Positions 1 through 10,804 of a DNA stretch of 64,000 bases are shown in pieces. Below the pieces are notes generated by a model that worked only from the letters and a program-made list of their open reading frames with translations, did no database searches and was not told the DNA's origin. The first letter of the stretch is position 1, and each line of letters starts with the position of its first letter. This DNA is from Trichoderma breve (taxonomy: Eukaryota; Ascomycota; Sordariomycetes; Hypocreales; Hypocreaceae): the NCBI RefSeq assembly GCF_028502605.1, contig NC_079234.1, positions 248,001-312,000 of the forward strand. The letters run 5' to 3'. Position numbers and translations under genes: made by a program.

Positions 1-230
1 ACCGCCATTGAGTCATCGTTGTGATGCTCCGAGGGCACCAACTTTTCGGCTTCAGCGTGTCTCCGGCGGCTCCGCCGTAAATCCATATAGACACATGTTT
101 TGTGTAAGTTGCGGCATCTTGAGCAGGTCGGCACGATGGCATCGCACCGCAGATGCTGGTTACGGCACTCGGTGCATGCTATCGTAACTCGCCCCTTGAT
201 CCTCTTCTCGCCGCGTTTTGGCGTGGTCAT
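1..230 (-). CDS. Zn2Cys6 transcription factor, N-terminal part (runs off window)
   Basis: The minus-strand frame opens with ATG at 230 and stays open to the window edge, about 76 codons. Residues 19-46 form a complete Zn2Cys6 cluster with spacing C-x2-C-x6-C-x6-C-x2-C-x6-C, beginning CTEC and ending with SRC and KTC. Basic residues lie before it (TPKRGEKRIKGR) and after it (DLRRSRRH), as is normal for fungal DNA-binding regulators acting in the nucleus. The middle-homology domain would lie outside the window. No intron is seen in the visible part. The next gene upstream in the window, the methyltransferase, is in the same orientation, ending 430 bp away. The family call is firm; the target genes cannot be told. 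Confidence 0.85.
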   Translation of the reverse strand, partial: MTTPKRGEKRIKGRVTIACTECRNQHLRCDAIVPTCSRCRNLHKTCVYMDLRRSRRRHAEAEKLVPSEHHNDDSMA

Positions 231-660
231 TTCACCTTCCATTTCAAGGCGTGATGAAGACGATAGCTTGGGCGATGCAGCGTCGGCCGAAAATTTAAGT
301 ATTTGGGCTCTCTGACAGTGCTGCGGCGACCCGAGATACTGTCCTGCCCCGCCACTTTCGAATTACAGCACCAAAAGTTGTCGACTGAGGTCCATGAGTG
401 AGCGCGTGTAATCATTCGCTCCGGTGCTACAAGACAATGCCGAGAGATATGTTACAGCAATCACCAAATGTTCATTCGCCTAGAATTATTCCAGCTACTG
501 AATCTTTAGAGTATCAACCATTTATCGTAAAATTCTAGAAGCCATCTATCTTTCTAATGCCAGTAAAGTCTTGCTCTATGTCTAATCTACTGCGCAACAC
601 GCTCTATAAATTGCACCCTTTCTACCATAGTAACGCCAAAAATGTCAATTCCCATATTGC
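231..660. other. Intergenic, no gene seen
   Basis: Promoter side of the edge Zn2Cys6 gene and 3' side of the methyltransferase gene. Contains one CTCCGG near 418. No convincing coding or RNA signal. Confidence 0.5.
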
Positions 661-1824
661 TCACGCCCATCCAATTCTAAAGAGTTTGTAACCAACTTCG
701 TCGGCTCGCCCAACGCTATCCTTCTTGTCAATCCACCGATTATCCAAAATTTTCAGATATCGGCTGCCATTCATGTCAGATAGGCTTGGCTTGGTGAATA
801 TGCTTTCTATCGAATCACATACACCCGCAAACTTGCCATTAGGTCTGATAGAAACCATCAACCAAAAGACACCGTCCGGCGTGAGTAAAGAAGCAGCGCA
901 ATTACGAAGCCATCGCGCATGCTCCACGGCATAGACAACATCTGCTGCCACGAGGATGTCTGCAGGTACGTCTAATGGAGGTGCACACCAATCAAGATGA
1001 GCCACCTGCACCATTGCTGTAGATCCTTCCTTGTAATGGGACGCTTCATTCTTTTCCAGGTTCTTTAGCACGGTGGGGTGATAGTCGGTTGCAACAATAG
1101 ACGGTACTGAATCGGTGATCGTTGGTAACAGACTTGCAAGCACCAGGCTGACAAGGCCTGTTCCGGCACCAAGCTCAACAATTCGAGTAGAGGAATCAAG
1201 TGCTCTCGTGGTCGCCAGAAAATCCATGGGCGCAGTGCAAAACATCTGAGAGAATGCGATGGAGGCTCCCCAAGTTTGCAGGCCAACATCGGTGTGGTCT
1301 TCGCCGGTTTGCATGGGAGTATCATAAAGATCAACCACAAAGGTTTCGGCGCCGTTGCCAGTTGAGAACTGGAATCGGCGCGTCATGCCGGGATCTTCAT
1401 CGGGCGTGTTGGAGTCATCCTCGGGGGAAGTGAAATACGATAGCAGTGAGCATGCAGCATCCACAAACTCGTCGCGTATGTCATCGCTCAGAGGGAACTC
1501 CCAGGCTTGTCCAATGAATCCGGTGAGCCAGCGCACGGCAAAGTCGCGCTCTATCGGGTCCAGATACAGAGGGATCGCCTTGCCGGCCTTGGATGCCTCA
1601 TCAGCTTCCGTTTCAGACGCATAACCTGAATCTAGTGCGGAGGCATCTTGGTTGTGACTGGCTGACTCCAGCTCAAGCACTGGCGGGATTGGATACAAAG
1701 TAAATTCATGAATCCGACGCAGAGCTTGCCGTGCCTGAGCCTCTGTGAGACTAGTCGATTTCCTGAGGGGTGGCAGACTTAGAGACAGCGGAACCAGGGG
1801 AGTCTCCACAACAGGCATCCCCAT
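661..1824 (-). CDS. FAM86/EFM3-like protein-lysine methyltransferase
   Basis: Single-exon gene of 387 aa. The N-terminal third (about residues 25-130) is the helical FAM86-type region. From about residue 205 a class I SAM-dependent methyltransferase follows, with motif I VELGAGTGLVSLV, an acidic motif II (ATDYHP), and AADVVYAVEHA where the Methyltransf_16 family has its post-I acidic motif. Family members methylate lysines on translation factors such as eEF2 in the cytosol, so a housekeeping role in translation is inferred. The 5' flank (1825 upward) is C/T-rich and has a CCCACGTGGG palindrome near 1970. The start chosen is the first ATG and gives a sensible length for the family. Which family member it matches (EFM3, EFM2 or another) is not certain. 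Confidence 0.8.
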   Translation of the reverse strand: MGMPVVETPLVPLSLSLPPLRKSTSLTEAQARQALRRIHEFTLYPIPPVLELESASHNQDASALDSGYASETEADEASKAGKAIPLYLDPIERDFAVRWLTGFIGQAWEFPLSDDIRDEFVDAACSLLSYFTSPEDDSNTPDEDPGMTRRFQFSTGNGAETFVVDLYDTPMQTGEDHTDVGLQTWGASIAFSQMFCTAPMDFLATTRALDSSTRIVELGAGTGLVSLVLASLLPTITDSVPSIVATDYHPTVLKNLEKNEASHYKEGSTAMVQVAHLDWCAPPLDVPADILVAADVVYAVEHARWLRNCAASLLTPDGVFWLMVSIRPNGKFAGVCDSIESIFTKPSLSDMNGSRYLKILDNRWIDKKDSVGRADEVGYKLFRIGWA

Positions 1825-2858
1825 CGTAAAGGCACTGCTTCAGTGGAAGCCAGACTGGTTTTGCTGGCAAAAGAAATGTTTACAGAGGTGATTTTCTTCC
1901 CCTTTTCTTCCCTCTTCACCGTTTCTATAGTGGAGAGGCCCTTCGCCCCTCTGACATCCGTGCAACTAGCCCACGTGGGCCCCGTTTGCTGGCTTGTGAA
2001 AAATTTTTGATACTCTCGTGGAGATAAGTTTTCAGGGTCTAACGAGCCTCTTTTGGTAAGACCCTGTGGAGACTGGGGGTTATCTATGGGTTATGTAAGC
2101 TGAATCACAGGGGTGAGTTTGCACCGTGAGAGGTTCAACCAATCCCTATTAGCTTGACGGATGTTTACCTCGTAGTTTATCTTCTGGCTGAATGCCTATA
2201 AAAGAAGTTTTGTATTGACGAGATTGCCTTTCATATATAGTGTGCTTTACAAGGTAAAACATCATTTCGGTTTCTTTTGAAGTTTATTCGTCATGCGCGA
2301 CTTGGATGTGTGCTTTTATTTCCAAGTCGCAAATTTATAGGGTAGGTCGGCTGTCACCACCGAGATGAAAGGCCTTTATGAACATAGAGTATGCAGATGG
2401 GAAGAATTAGGTATGAAGTCAAATTCTTGTTTCTTCATGTACGAACTGCGGTTGATTGTCATGTAGCACATAATAAGCTGTAATGAATCTAGACTTGGGT
2501 GCGCTTCAATATAGAAACAGAGCTCACTGTTCAGCCAATGGCCCATTTTGACTTTGCAATCCAACGTAGGCTGTGGTACTCCAAAGTTTTCCATATTAGC
2601 TAAATATAAGTCTAACAATCGTGCCTTTTAGTATCAACATGCAAAACTCTTTTCAGCCATTGATAAGTTGTGGCCCATCGCGTGCACGCTCAAGTCAAAT
2701 AACGCGCCGAAATAATTAACTCAAGAGCTAAAATGAAGCTGTGTATTGCAATCGCTCGAACAAATTGTATCGAGCTTCAATTCTATGAGAAATGACATCT
2801 ATAGTTTTATATAATTGAACCATGTAAACTGAAGCTCTGCTTGGATAACATATCGAGT
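1825..2858. other. Intergenic, no gene seen
   Basis: About 1 kb between the methyltransferase start and the 3' end of the aldo-keto reductase. Contains CCCACGTGGG near 1970. Short open frames on both strands lack any recognisable domain. Confidence 0.5.
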
Positions 2859-4036
2859 TTATGCAGATGCCCGAACAACCTTGCGGACAGAGATGAGATT
2901 GTCGATTGGCGCATCATCCTTGATAAGCTGCCACAGACTTTCCAGCTGTTCAACCGTTGCTGCTTCAAGAGGGCCTTTGTTAAGTTCTCCCACGGCATCC
3001 TCTAATTGTTGAGCATTCACGGAACCCAGAATCATCTGATCTCCAAGCTCTGGCTTGAGCGCCGAATGATATCTCACCCAACGATAAGCTAAACCCGATC
3101 GACTGACACCAGTCTCTTCAGAAAGCTTCCCAAATTCTTCCAACATCTTCAAATAAGACGGTTTATAGTAAAGATCGCGAAAGATCTTGCCAGTGATGGT
3201 ATTGGGATCCCAGTTTCCCTTTCCGGATTCAATGTACGCTGGAGTTTTTGATAGCAGGCCTCCTGCCATTGGCGAGTAAGCTTGAATCGAAATGCCAAGC
3301 TTGCGGAGAGTTGGGAACAGTCTTGTTTCGTTCTGACGAACTGCCAGCGAATAGCTAGACTGATATACTGTAGGAAGAACATAACCCTTGGATTTGGCGT
3401 AGTTGTAGAATTCGATCACCTGCTCCGGAGTGAAATTGGACACTCCAAACGTTTCAAAAGCTCCTTGCTTATACAGCGTTTGGATGGCTTCCATTTGCAC
3501 ATCCACAGGCGTGTCTTCATCCTTTGCGCAAGAGTTAGTGAAGGCATGCGCAACGAGGTAACAATAAGGAAGTCAGCTACTCACTGGGGCATGTATAAAG
3601 AAAACCCGGACCTAGTTTGTACAGTCAGAACATAACTAACAACATGGCATGTAAATGCACAGAGCCGGTTTACCTTGTCAGTTTGCAGTGCTTCTAAGCT
3701 CTCTTTGGCGAATTCTAGAATCTTGTGCCCCGCACCAGGCGCTATTCCAGTGGCTGCTTTTGTGTCGATAGCGAATTCGCCAGCTAACTTTGCGAGTCCG
3801 ATGGTGGTCTCCGATGCGCCAAGGCCCTGTGTTGTCCAATTAATCAGCCATTGTTTCGGGTTTGTATAAATATGAAGAAGAAGAGGCTGAAACTATTCGC
3901 ATACATAGCTTCTAGCAGTGTCAATGATCTTGATTCCATGCTTGCGCATAACCTGCACGAGACCCTCAACCTCTGTAATGTTGTCGGGCGTCCAAGTATG
4001 AGCACCGATGGCGAGCGACACATATTGAGAGGACAT
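2859..4036 (-). CDS. AKR7-type aldo-keto reductase, four exons
   Basis: Exons read on the minus strand are 4036-3905, 3826-3674, 3611-3585 and 3521-2859, joining in phase 0 to 324 aa. Exon 1 ends with IIDTARSY, which holds the catalytic Asp and Tyr of the TIM-barrel fold. Exon 3 supplies only nine codons ending FFIHAP, with the active-site His, and runs directly into DEDTPVDVQ. Later landmarks are FGVSNF, YQSSYS and QAYSPMAGGLL, as in aflatoxin-aldehyde reductase relatives. Such enzymes reduce aldehydes and dialdehydes with NADPH in the cytosol. All introns have GT..AG ends. The 27-nt third exon explains why simple ORF reading breaks the gene. It is not part of an obvious cluster. The substrate is unknown. 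Confidence 0.85.
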
Positions 4037-4204
4037 GGTGTAATGTGGACGAGACGTTATGGTAAGCAATTGATTGGCGAAAGTGCAGGATGTTTCCCTT
4101 TTCTGGTTATTTCCTTCTCTTGACTACTGACCAAGATCATATCGACGGAAGAGGGACGAGAAATATCTTTTTATATATTGTACTTCTGTTTGTTGATCAT
4201 CAAT

Positions 4205-4363
4205 TGTTTAGTTATTGAGCCTTATTTCCGGGTTCTGCCTCAAAATATTTAGTAATTGAGGATATGCACGAAGTATACAATTGCAAATGGACGTCGGTTT
4301 TAAATAAAAAACAATTTGTCTGACTCGTGATTTTCTTCGGTGTTAGCGTGAGATGACTGGCGC
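4205..4363. repeat. Degenerate direct repeat, copy A
   Basis: About 155 bp that realigns with 7708-7874 in the same orientation. The last 76 bp are best conserved and include the identical runs ACAATTTGTCTGAC and GTTAGCGTGAGATGACTGGC. In those 76 bp I count ten differences, nine of them C/T or G/A transitions. No coding capacity. It lies upstream of the aldo-keto reductase gene. Confidence 0.7.
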
Positions 4364-4664
4364 CCGACCCAAGTCGAACTCGTCATCAAGGTTTCTTCTT
4401 TGTCCTTGCTCTTGAACAATAATTCGGAATGGCCGTCCCCCAAAAATGTTTGGCAAGTTTTCATCGGCAGTTTGAAGCGTCGGTTTAACATTTATATATT
4501 CATTCGCGGATATTGAGTGTGGTGACCATGAGACGAGGAGTACAGAGCGAGGAGACTGCCCTGTGCAGTTGAGCTATGTAAGATTTGTGAGAAAAATCAC
4601 CAGACACGGACAAGTGAAGCACTTACAGAAATATCGTAGTGAATCATTCTTCAGGATTTCAATG

Positions 4665-4916
4665 TTAAGTTCTTTGCCTCGAAATCTTCTCTTTAATGAT
4701 GCAGAATCGTGGGAGCAACCAAGTGAAATGATAATGGCTGTTTGGCTCAATGACTACCACGCGAAATCGACTCTTTGGGGGTAATTGGCTGACGACTAAG
4801 CGAGCGACGTGATGGCCAGAGAATGATGCGCTAATAATGACAATAGCACGATCTCGTTTAATCATTGGAGTGCTTCCAGGAAATCGCACCCGTTGACGAA
4901 CCAGTGCCGCTTTCAA
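4665..4916 (-). pseudogene. Relic of an AIF/FSP1-like flavoprotein N terminus
   Basis: The minus-strand frame encodes 83 aa. Residues 25-75 resemble the start of fungal AMID/FSP1-like FAD oxidoreductases: AIVIISASFSGHHVARL in the place of the dinucleotide fold, then FRVVVIEPNSHYHFTW and LLPRFCII. The usual G-x-G before ASFSGHH has become I-S, so the nucleotide loop is damaged. Downstream the frame hits stops at once and no further flavoprotein sequence is recognisable. I read this as the remnant of a lost gene, not a working short protein. The full-length flavoprotein at 48068-49312 belongs to a different, NDH-2-like branch, so this is not simply a copy of it. Confidence 0.65.
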
Positions 4917-6475
4917 GTCATAGCTTATGCTCTTCGCTTTGCACGGCGAGAAGGTAGTTCATGATTCTGATGTATAGTCTCAGCTTGCCAAACATTGCGA
5001 GTGATAGTATTCTGGTTTCTGAAATTGATATCATCGACGAGTGTCAACCAGGATTTTTGCTCCTGTGCATCAGTCAACGCTTCGTTTGGGTTGGTATGGC
5101 TTCAAGTGACGTTATTTGTGAGGCTGCAAGAGAAAACGAACCAAGGTGTCAAACACCCGTAGTCAATCATGACTGAACGAATTCAAATTACCCAAGAGCC
5201 TTGGGAGGTAAAACTTTGTGTTCAGTGTCAGGGTCATATTTCGAATCATGGCTGCTTTCAGCGGCGGTGCTTCGGTGTCTCGGTGCATCGGTTTGCAGGG
5301 AAGCCTCCGAACCCGTGTTGTCGGAATTATGCTTCTATGTCTAGGATTGGAGACGTCCAGTTGACTCAAGTGTATCTTGAAACTTGAAACTTGCTGTTGA
5401 AGTAACCTGGTTAGGATTGGATTTTTATTTAATAAATGTAAGGTTCATATTAACAACTGAAGAGCTGGCTGTCTGTGCCGGACGGAGGGTAAAGACCATC
5501 CTTGAAACAGTTCCTAACTTCAACACTGACCATGGTGCTGATCAGAGTGATCAGCCCTAAATCTCTTTCATTATCTTTGCTACTTGATCACGAGTTGTCT
5601 TACGGGACTGTACCCGGTCAGTTGGTCCTTTGCCTCATTGTCTCTTCACTGATTGATTCTTCTCCTTCACTATAGTGTATCTGGGTCGTCCATGGACCAA
5701 GTGCTTTGTTAGTTTCTATCACTAACATTTTACAACATTGACGCAATTCACAAGCAAGCTTAAATAAGCACACAGATTTGACGTGCTTTTGGAGCCAGTG
5801 TAACATCGTTAATCTTGCGGAATTATCACTCTCGCAAACATACCTGATTGTATTTCCATTAGACTTGTTTTCATGTGTCATAAGACGCATGTAGTAGGTA
5901 AGGACCCAAAAGTTTTCGGTAAACTAACCTTAATAGAAGCTATGTTAATGCGAACAGCATCTGTTAAACTCGTGGGAAGCCGATTGCCCTCATAGCCTAC
6001 TGCAACACCATGTTGGTCAGCTAGGAGACTGTATCTTCCGAGTATGACAAGCCGTGAACAAAGCATAAGACCAGCCCATAACTCGTTAATGAGATGTAGA
6101 GGATGAATACTAGAGATTCAAAGATGTTATTTTGTCTCTGTAAACTGTCTGGTAGATATCTAGCATCTGTCCCCCACCAGCCTTTTTGTGGAAAGTTCCA
6201 ATGGCTTCGCAGGTATCGTCTGTAAAAAGCTCCATATGAAAAGGGTTCTGCTAGTGTTGGTTTAGACAGGAGTTGCAAGCGGAACGGAATTACAGGAATT
6301 TGTGTTGCGGACTTTGGAGACGCGTGGCCAACTCTACTCACAGAACAATACTACTCGCCTGATGGGCTTCTTTTCAAGTATAAATATCTTGGCGAAAGGC
6401 AGTCCCAAAAGTTTTAAGAATTGTAACGAGAAAAAGAAACTAGAAGATTGCGACTGCAAAAGAGCATCCAACGTT
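4917..6475. other. Intergenic, no secure gene
   Basis: About 1.5 kb between the flavoprotein relic and the Gal80-like gene. A minus-strand ATG at 6235 opens a 41-codon frame and other open pieces follow towards 5620, but I could not join them with credible splice sites or match a family. Left unannotated. Confidence 0.4.
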
Positions 6476-7650
6476 ATGGCAATCATCCGTGTCGGTCTCA
6501 TCGGGTTGACGCCTGCCCAAGAATTCGCCTCAACTAGAAGCTGGACTGCCCTAGGACATCTACCTTCGCTCTTGCAATCACCAAATTATGAGATTGTGGC
6601 ACTGGCAAACTCGAGTGTTGAGTCAGCGAAACGCTCCATCGAAGCTCACAATCTGCCGTCCACAACTAAGGCATACGGAAGTCCTGAGGACATCGCTGAC
6701 GACCCAGAAATAGACTTGATTGTTGTTTCTGTTCGGGTCCAGAAACACTATGAGCTTATCAAACCGGCTCTTCTCAAGAATAAGAAGGTCTTCGTCGAAT
6801 GGCCGCTAGGTGCTAATTTAAATGAAGTCGAGGAACTAACGCAGCTTGCAAACTCTCACGGCGTCCAGAATGCTGTTGGATTACAGGCACGCTCATCTCC
6901 CTTGGTACAGAAGTTGAAAGAGCTGGTTACAAGTGATCGCATAGGTCGTGTGCTAAGCTCGACCGTTATTGCTTCATCCAGTAATTTTCCGATGGAGATC
7001 TGGCCACAGGATGCGAAGTATTATCTCGACATGTCAAGCGGAGGAAACGAGTTCTACATCTTTTTCGGGCACTGTGAGTATTGCCCCGCCATGACAAAAG
7101 CTCACCGCATTAATACATGTTAGTTCTGGACTCCTTCACGCACATCCTGGGTGATCTTTCCCATGTGCAGTCCATTTTGAAATCACAATATAAGACTGTG
7201 CGCATAGTGGGCACCGAAAACGAGACAATTGACCCAGAATATGAGAAAACGGCTCCTGATCATATTTTTGTTCAAGGCCTTCTTGATGGTGGAGCTGTTG
7301 CATCACTGTCTTTCCGCAAACCGGGGTCAACCGCTGAAGAGACGGGCATTAGGTGGTACATTTCCGGCACAAAGGGCGAAATTCTACTCACTGGTCCATC
7401 ATGGTGGCAAATGTTAAACAAAGAGCCAGTGCTGCAAGTGAAAGTAGGAAATGAGCCTGTACATGTGATCAACTTCCAGGATGAAGCTGAATCAGCGGTC
7501 CAAACAGGTCCAGCAATGGCTACCAATCTGGCCCTTCTGTATGAGGCGTTTGCTGGGGGAGATGTTTCTAGATACGCTACTTTCGAATCGGCTGCAAGAA
7601 CTCATCGGCTTTTGGAGAAAATCAGACAGGCAGCTGTTTCGGATACGTAA
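6476..7650 (+). CDS. Gal80-like Gfo/Idh/MocA oxidoreductase, two exons
   Basis: Exons 6476-7073 and 7124-7650 give 374 aa. The 50-bp intron has GTGAGT and ends TGTTAG, and the join reads FFGHFLDSFTHILGD, a typical sequence of this family at the start of the C-terminal domain. The N terminus VGLIGLTP is the dinucleotide-binding loop, slightly altered from GxGxxG. KKVFVEWPLG stands where enzymes of the family carry EKP; having EWP here is typical of the fungal Gal80-like branch. Members are either NAD(P)-dependent sugar oxidoreductases or regulatory proteins. I cannot tell which applies. The ATG at 6476 was preferred over one at 6302 because homologous sequence begins just after it. The next gene is a bZIP-like regulator in the same direction. 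Confidence 0.85.
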
Positions 7651-7707
7651 TCCTAGCGAGAAGCAATTTTCCCAGGAGGAAACAAGCAATTGATATAGTA
7701 TAAGTTA

Positions 7708-7874
7708 TTCACTTGTTCAATTATAAACCTTCATTCCCAATCCTTACCTAAGAATACTTAGTAATAATCAGGTATTCTCTAGCACATAACTACAAATAGA
7801 CATCGGTCTTAAATACAAAACAATTTGTCTGACTTGCGACTTCCTCCGGCGTTAGCGTGAGATGACTGGCGCCA
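7708..7874. repeat. Degenerate direct repeat, copy B
   Basis: Partner of 4205-4363, in the same orientation about 3.5 kb downstream. It ends at GGCGCC about 150 bp before the start codon of the bZIP-like gene, so it lies in that promoter. Copy B carries C at most positions where copy A carries T. Confidence 0.7.
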
Positions 7875-8023
7875 CGGAAGACTTGGAAATATTTGTCAGC
7901 TCAAATGCCCCGCTACAACTCAGTGAGAAGCTCTGGTCGTTACAAACGAAGATAAAATAATATATAGACAAACCCTTTATCTTGAAGCCGAGCTGGATTT
8001 ACGGGCTATTCGACAATAATAAC

Positions 8024-9498
8024 ATGGGGAGCGATAAACCAATCACGGATGTCCAGGCTGAACCTGCGCCGCGGCGCCGGCCCGGACGTCCACGGATGAT
8101 CGAGACGGGCCAGGAGGCAGCAAACGATCAAGCGGTAAGTCAACTGCATTGTCTCCAGCCCCTGGACAAAACATTGAAGTGGCCTTGTCTAACTTATTCA
8201 ACAAGAGAAGAACACGAATGAGACTGGCACAGCGGTCGTATCGTAGCCGGAAACAAAGCGCTCTTGTATCTGCAAAAGCTCGAGCTGAATCGCTTGAGGT
8301 GGCTTTGGATGGCTCTATTGACGAGTTTATAAAATTTTATGAACATGTCTCACAAAGGGGAAAAGAGCTACCTCCTGGTGTAATGACTCAGCTCAACCAG
8401 ACAGCGATGAATATCGTATCTATAGCAAGGAAAGCTCGCATGGAAAAGTCTATGTTGACCGGCGACCAGAACCAATCTCCTGAAGAAGATCCAGCTGCCT
8501 CAGCAGATGATATGGATGCTGATCATGAACCTACCGGCTATCTGACTGGCGATCTCACAGTTGATGAGAACCAAACGACAAAAACCCATCATTATCACCC
8601 TCATCAGAGGCAGTACGGACCATTTACCAGTAGCAAGCCGGCTCCAGTCTCGCAGCGGCTGCTATTGGCCTGTCTGACGAGAGCTATAGCACTTCTGCAG
8701 CTAGGAAATTTCTCCGTCGTTGCAATTAATCCGGCAATGATTCTACCACTACAACTGGAGCGAGCGGAAAAACTTCTAGAAAGAACTGCTCGTCGCCTTT
8801 CTGGAAACCCCAGTGCATTCTTTGCAGACTGTCAATATGGCGATGGCCGAAATGCGGCTTTACCCAAGATGATGCGTCTTATTGAAGGAGACCTGAACAC
8901 TCTGACGCCACGGTCATCGCCGCCAAACTTGCAAAATTTACACTTTGGACGGACAAGAACAATGCTTAACACGGCCATTTCCGACCTCCAAGGAGAGTGG
9001 TTAGAGGCTCCAGATGTGGAAGAATATCTTGAACAGCGAGGAATATTTGTTCGAATGGGCTCGCCCAGTGATATCATAAGTCTATCAACCCCGATGATTG
9101 AAGACCAGCCATCACCAGAAGCAGCCATATTGGGTACGCTCAGACCTCATGCGCCGTTGGTGGATATATCAGATTTTCGAAAAGAGTCAAGGACGAAACG
9201 TGCCGCTATTCCAGAGCATGACTTTACAATATTTGGCAAAACTTTCCGAGAAGGCCAGACCGTGCCTACGGGACGAAATAATTTCGCATTGTCAGAATGG
9301 TATCCCGAGATGCGCGCTCAAACGGACAGTGCAGCAACAAATCAACAAGCACAAGAGAGCCTGCAAATAACAATTAACATCGATAAGCTAGTCCAAGGAC
9401 TTGCAGATAAGGCGGTTTGCCTTGGGCCATGTCCTGGAATCAAGAGAGTACATGTTGATGAAGCAATCAGAGGATCAGTAAGTGATTTTCAGCAGTGA
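8024..9498 (+). CDS. bZIP-like transcription factor, two exons
   Basis: Exons 8024-8134 and 8206-9498 give 467 aa. The intron has GTAAGT, a CTAAC branch site and an ACAAG end. Exon 1 carries an AT-hook-like RRRPGRPR at residues 15-23. The join brings RRTRMRLAQRSYRSRKQS into frame, a fungal AP-1-type basic region, followed by a short helical stretch with ALVSAKARAESLEVAL. About 400 residues follow that fit the long C-terminal region of fungal bZIP regulators with no named motif I can point to. It would bind DNA in the nucleus. The C terminus is uncertain: GTAAGTGATTTTCAG just before the stop looks like splice signals but is too short for an intron, so a missed last exon is possible. Confidence 0.8.
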
Positions 9499-9802
9499 TT
9501 GGCATTGCGACGCTCTCGATATATTTATGCATATATGACATTTAAACTCTTTGTAAACGTCTTACACGCCGTGTAATATGTAAGTAATAGCTGACCCAAT
9601 ACCAAGACGGGGTTTCTTTACTGCTATAGACAATTTTATTATACCTGGGTGATGGTGTTTCCTAAGACATCTAGGCCTCATTTCAGCTTTTATCTGAAAC
9701 TTTGGCTTTCAAATCTCAATAAGTTTATTACACAACTGCTATCCAAGTATACATATGACCCCAATGCTTGATATACAGCCGTGATCCCCCTTCTTCTCGA
9801 GA
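9499..9802. other. Intergenic between convergent genes
   Basis: About 300 bp of A/T-rich sequence between the 3' ends of the bZIP-like and caspase-like genes. Nothing else seen. Confidence 0.5.
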
Positions 9803-10804
9803 CTAGCAATCCAATGGCGCAATCTTGCGTGTGCTTCCTGTCCCAAGAGGAAGGATAGTTGTGCCCAGCTCGTAAAGTTGAGGGACATAATTCCCAGAAA
9901 TTATAGCATTCACTTCTTGAGAATCGCCAGCCAACTGTGCATAAGCTCGATTTACCCTGGGGAGCGCGTTGAAAAGACTTGTAGGCGTAAAACTCGTGGG
10001 AAGAGCGCCATCAGCAGGGGCCAGAGTATGTATAACCGCCTTGGTAAAAGCCAGCTGGTTAGCCCCAGCGACTGAACAAGCGCTTGCAGATGTTATGGCA
10101 CTAAAAGTTGCACGGCCAGCCCACGAAGTCGGGGCAATGTCTTGTGATGTAGCAACAAAGCCGCCAGCAAAACATGCGTCGACGATCTGGAAAGTATCGA
10201 TACCTGTTGGGGCAATAATATTGGCATCTATGCTGCTCCAGCTGACTGCGATTTGACTATGGACATAGTATTAGCACATATTCCTAAATGACAAAGCTAA
10301 TGTGGACTTTGGGTGTTTCGGAGTCGCTAGACGATTGACTTACTCAGTCCCTTGGCCTATTGTCCACACGCCGCCTTCGTCACCATGGCCGCCGTATATA
10401 ATAATCACAAGTACCCCTGGACCGCTTAACCCAGAAAATAGCGACGTAATTTGTGATTCCAAGAATGACTGGGCATCTGAACTTGAAGATTGGGGAATCG
10501 CCAAGTCTCTGACCTCAAAACCGTATTGCTGGAAAATGAACTGCATTGCCGCCAGCTCTGCCCTCACTTGCGGCACTTCAGCTGAGGTACCGAGATACTC
10601 GAAATGAACAGTAGCAACTCTAACAGTATCATAAGCAGGGAGTGCGTCGACGGAAGCGTCTGGCAAAGGCTTCCCTATATCGAGCGGTTCTGTCGCCTCT
10701 CTGGCGACAAATTGTATTGCACCGCACAATGCATGATGAACATAGTTGAAAAGAAGAAGTAAAGGAGCAAGTTTAAGGCTACGCATAGTGGCTAGTGTAA
10801 CCAA
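9803..10804 (-). CDS. Secreted caspase-fold (C14-like) protein, two exons
   Basis: Exons on the minus strand are 10804-10344 and 10256-9803, giving 304 aa (298 if the second ATG at 10786 is used). The intron has GTAAGT, a TGCTAAT branch site and CATAG, and the join restores frame. The N terminus MRSLKLAPLLLLFNYVHHAL is a good signal peptide ending near ALCG. The catalytic pair of the caspase fold is present: VLVIIIYGGHGDEGG holds the His in exon 1 and IVDACFAGG holds the Cys in exon 2. Fungal metacaspases are normally cytosolic, so the signal peptide is unusual. A TATATAA on the minus strand near 10870 lies about 85 bp before the second ATG. The gene is divergent from the chitinase. Cleavage specificity and substrate are unknown. 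Confidence 0.8.

Noticed and set aside
4350..4385. GGCGCCCGACCCAAGTCGAACTC, reminiscent of a tRNA 3' half
   Set aside because: No cloverleaf could be drawn and part of it belongs to the degenerate repeat.
5618..6341. Minus-strand open pieces, including an ATG at 6235 followed by a frame reading MELFTDDTCEAIGTFHKK
   Set aside because: The pieces look somewhat protein-like, but no consistent exon chain or family could be found.
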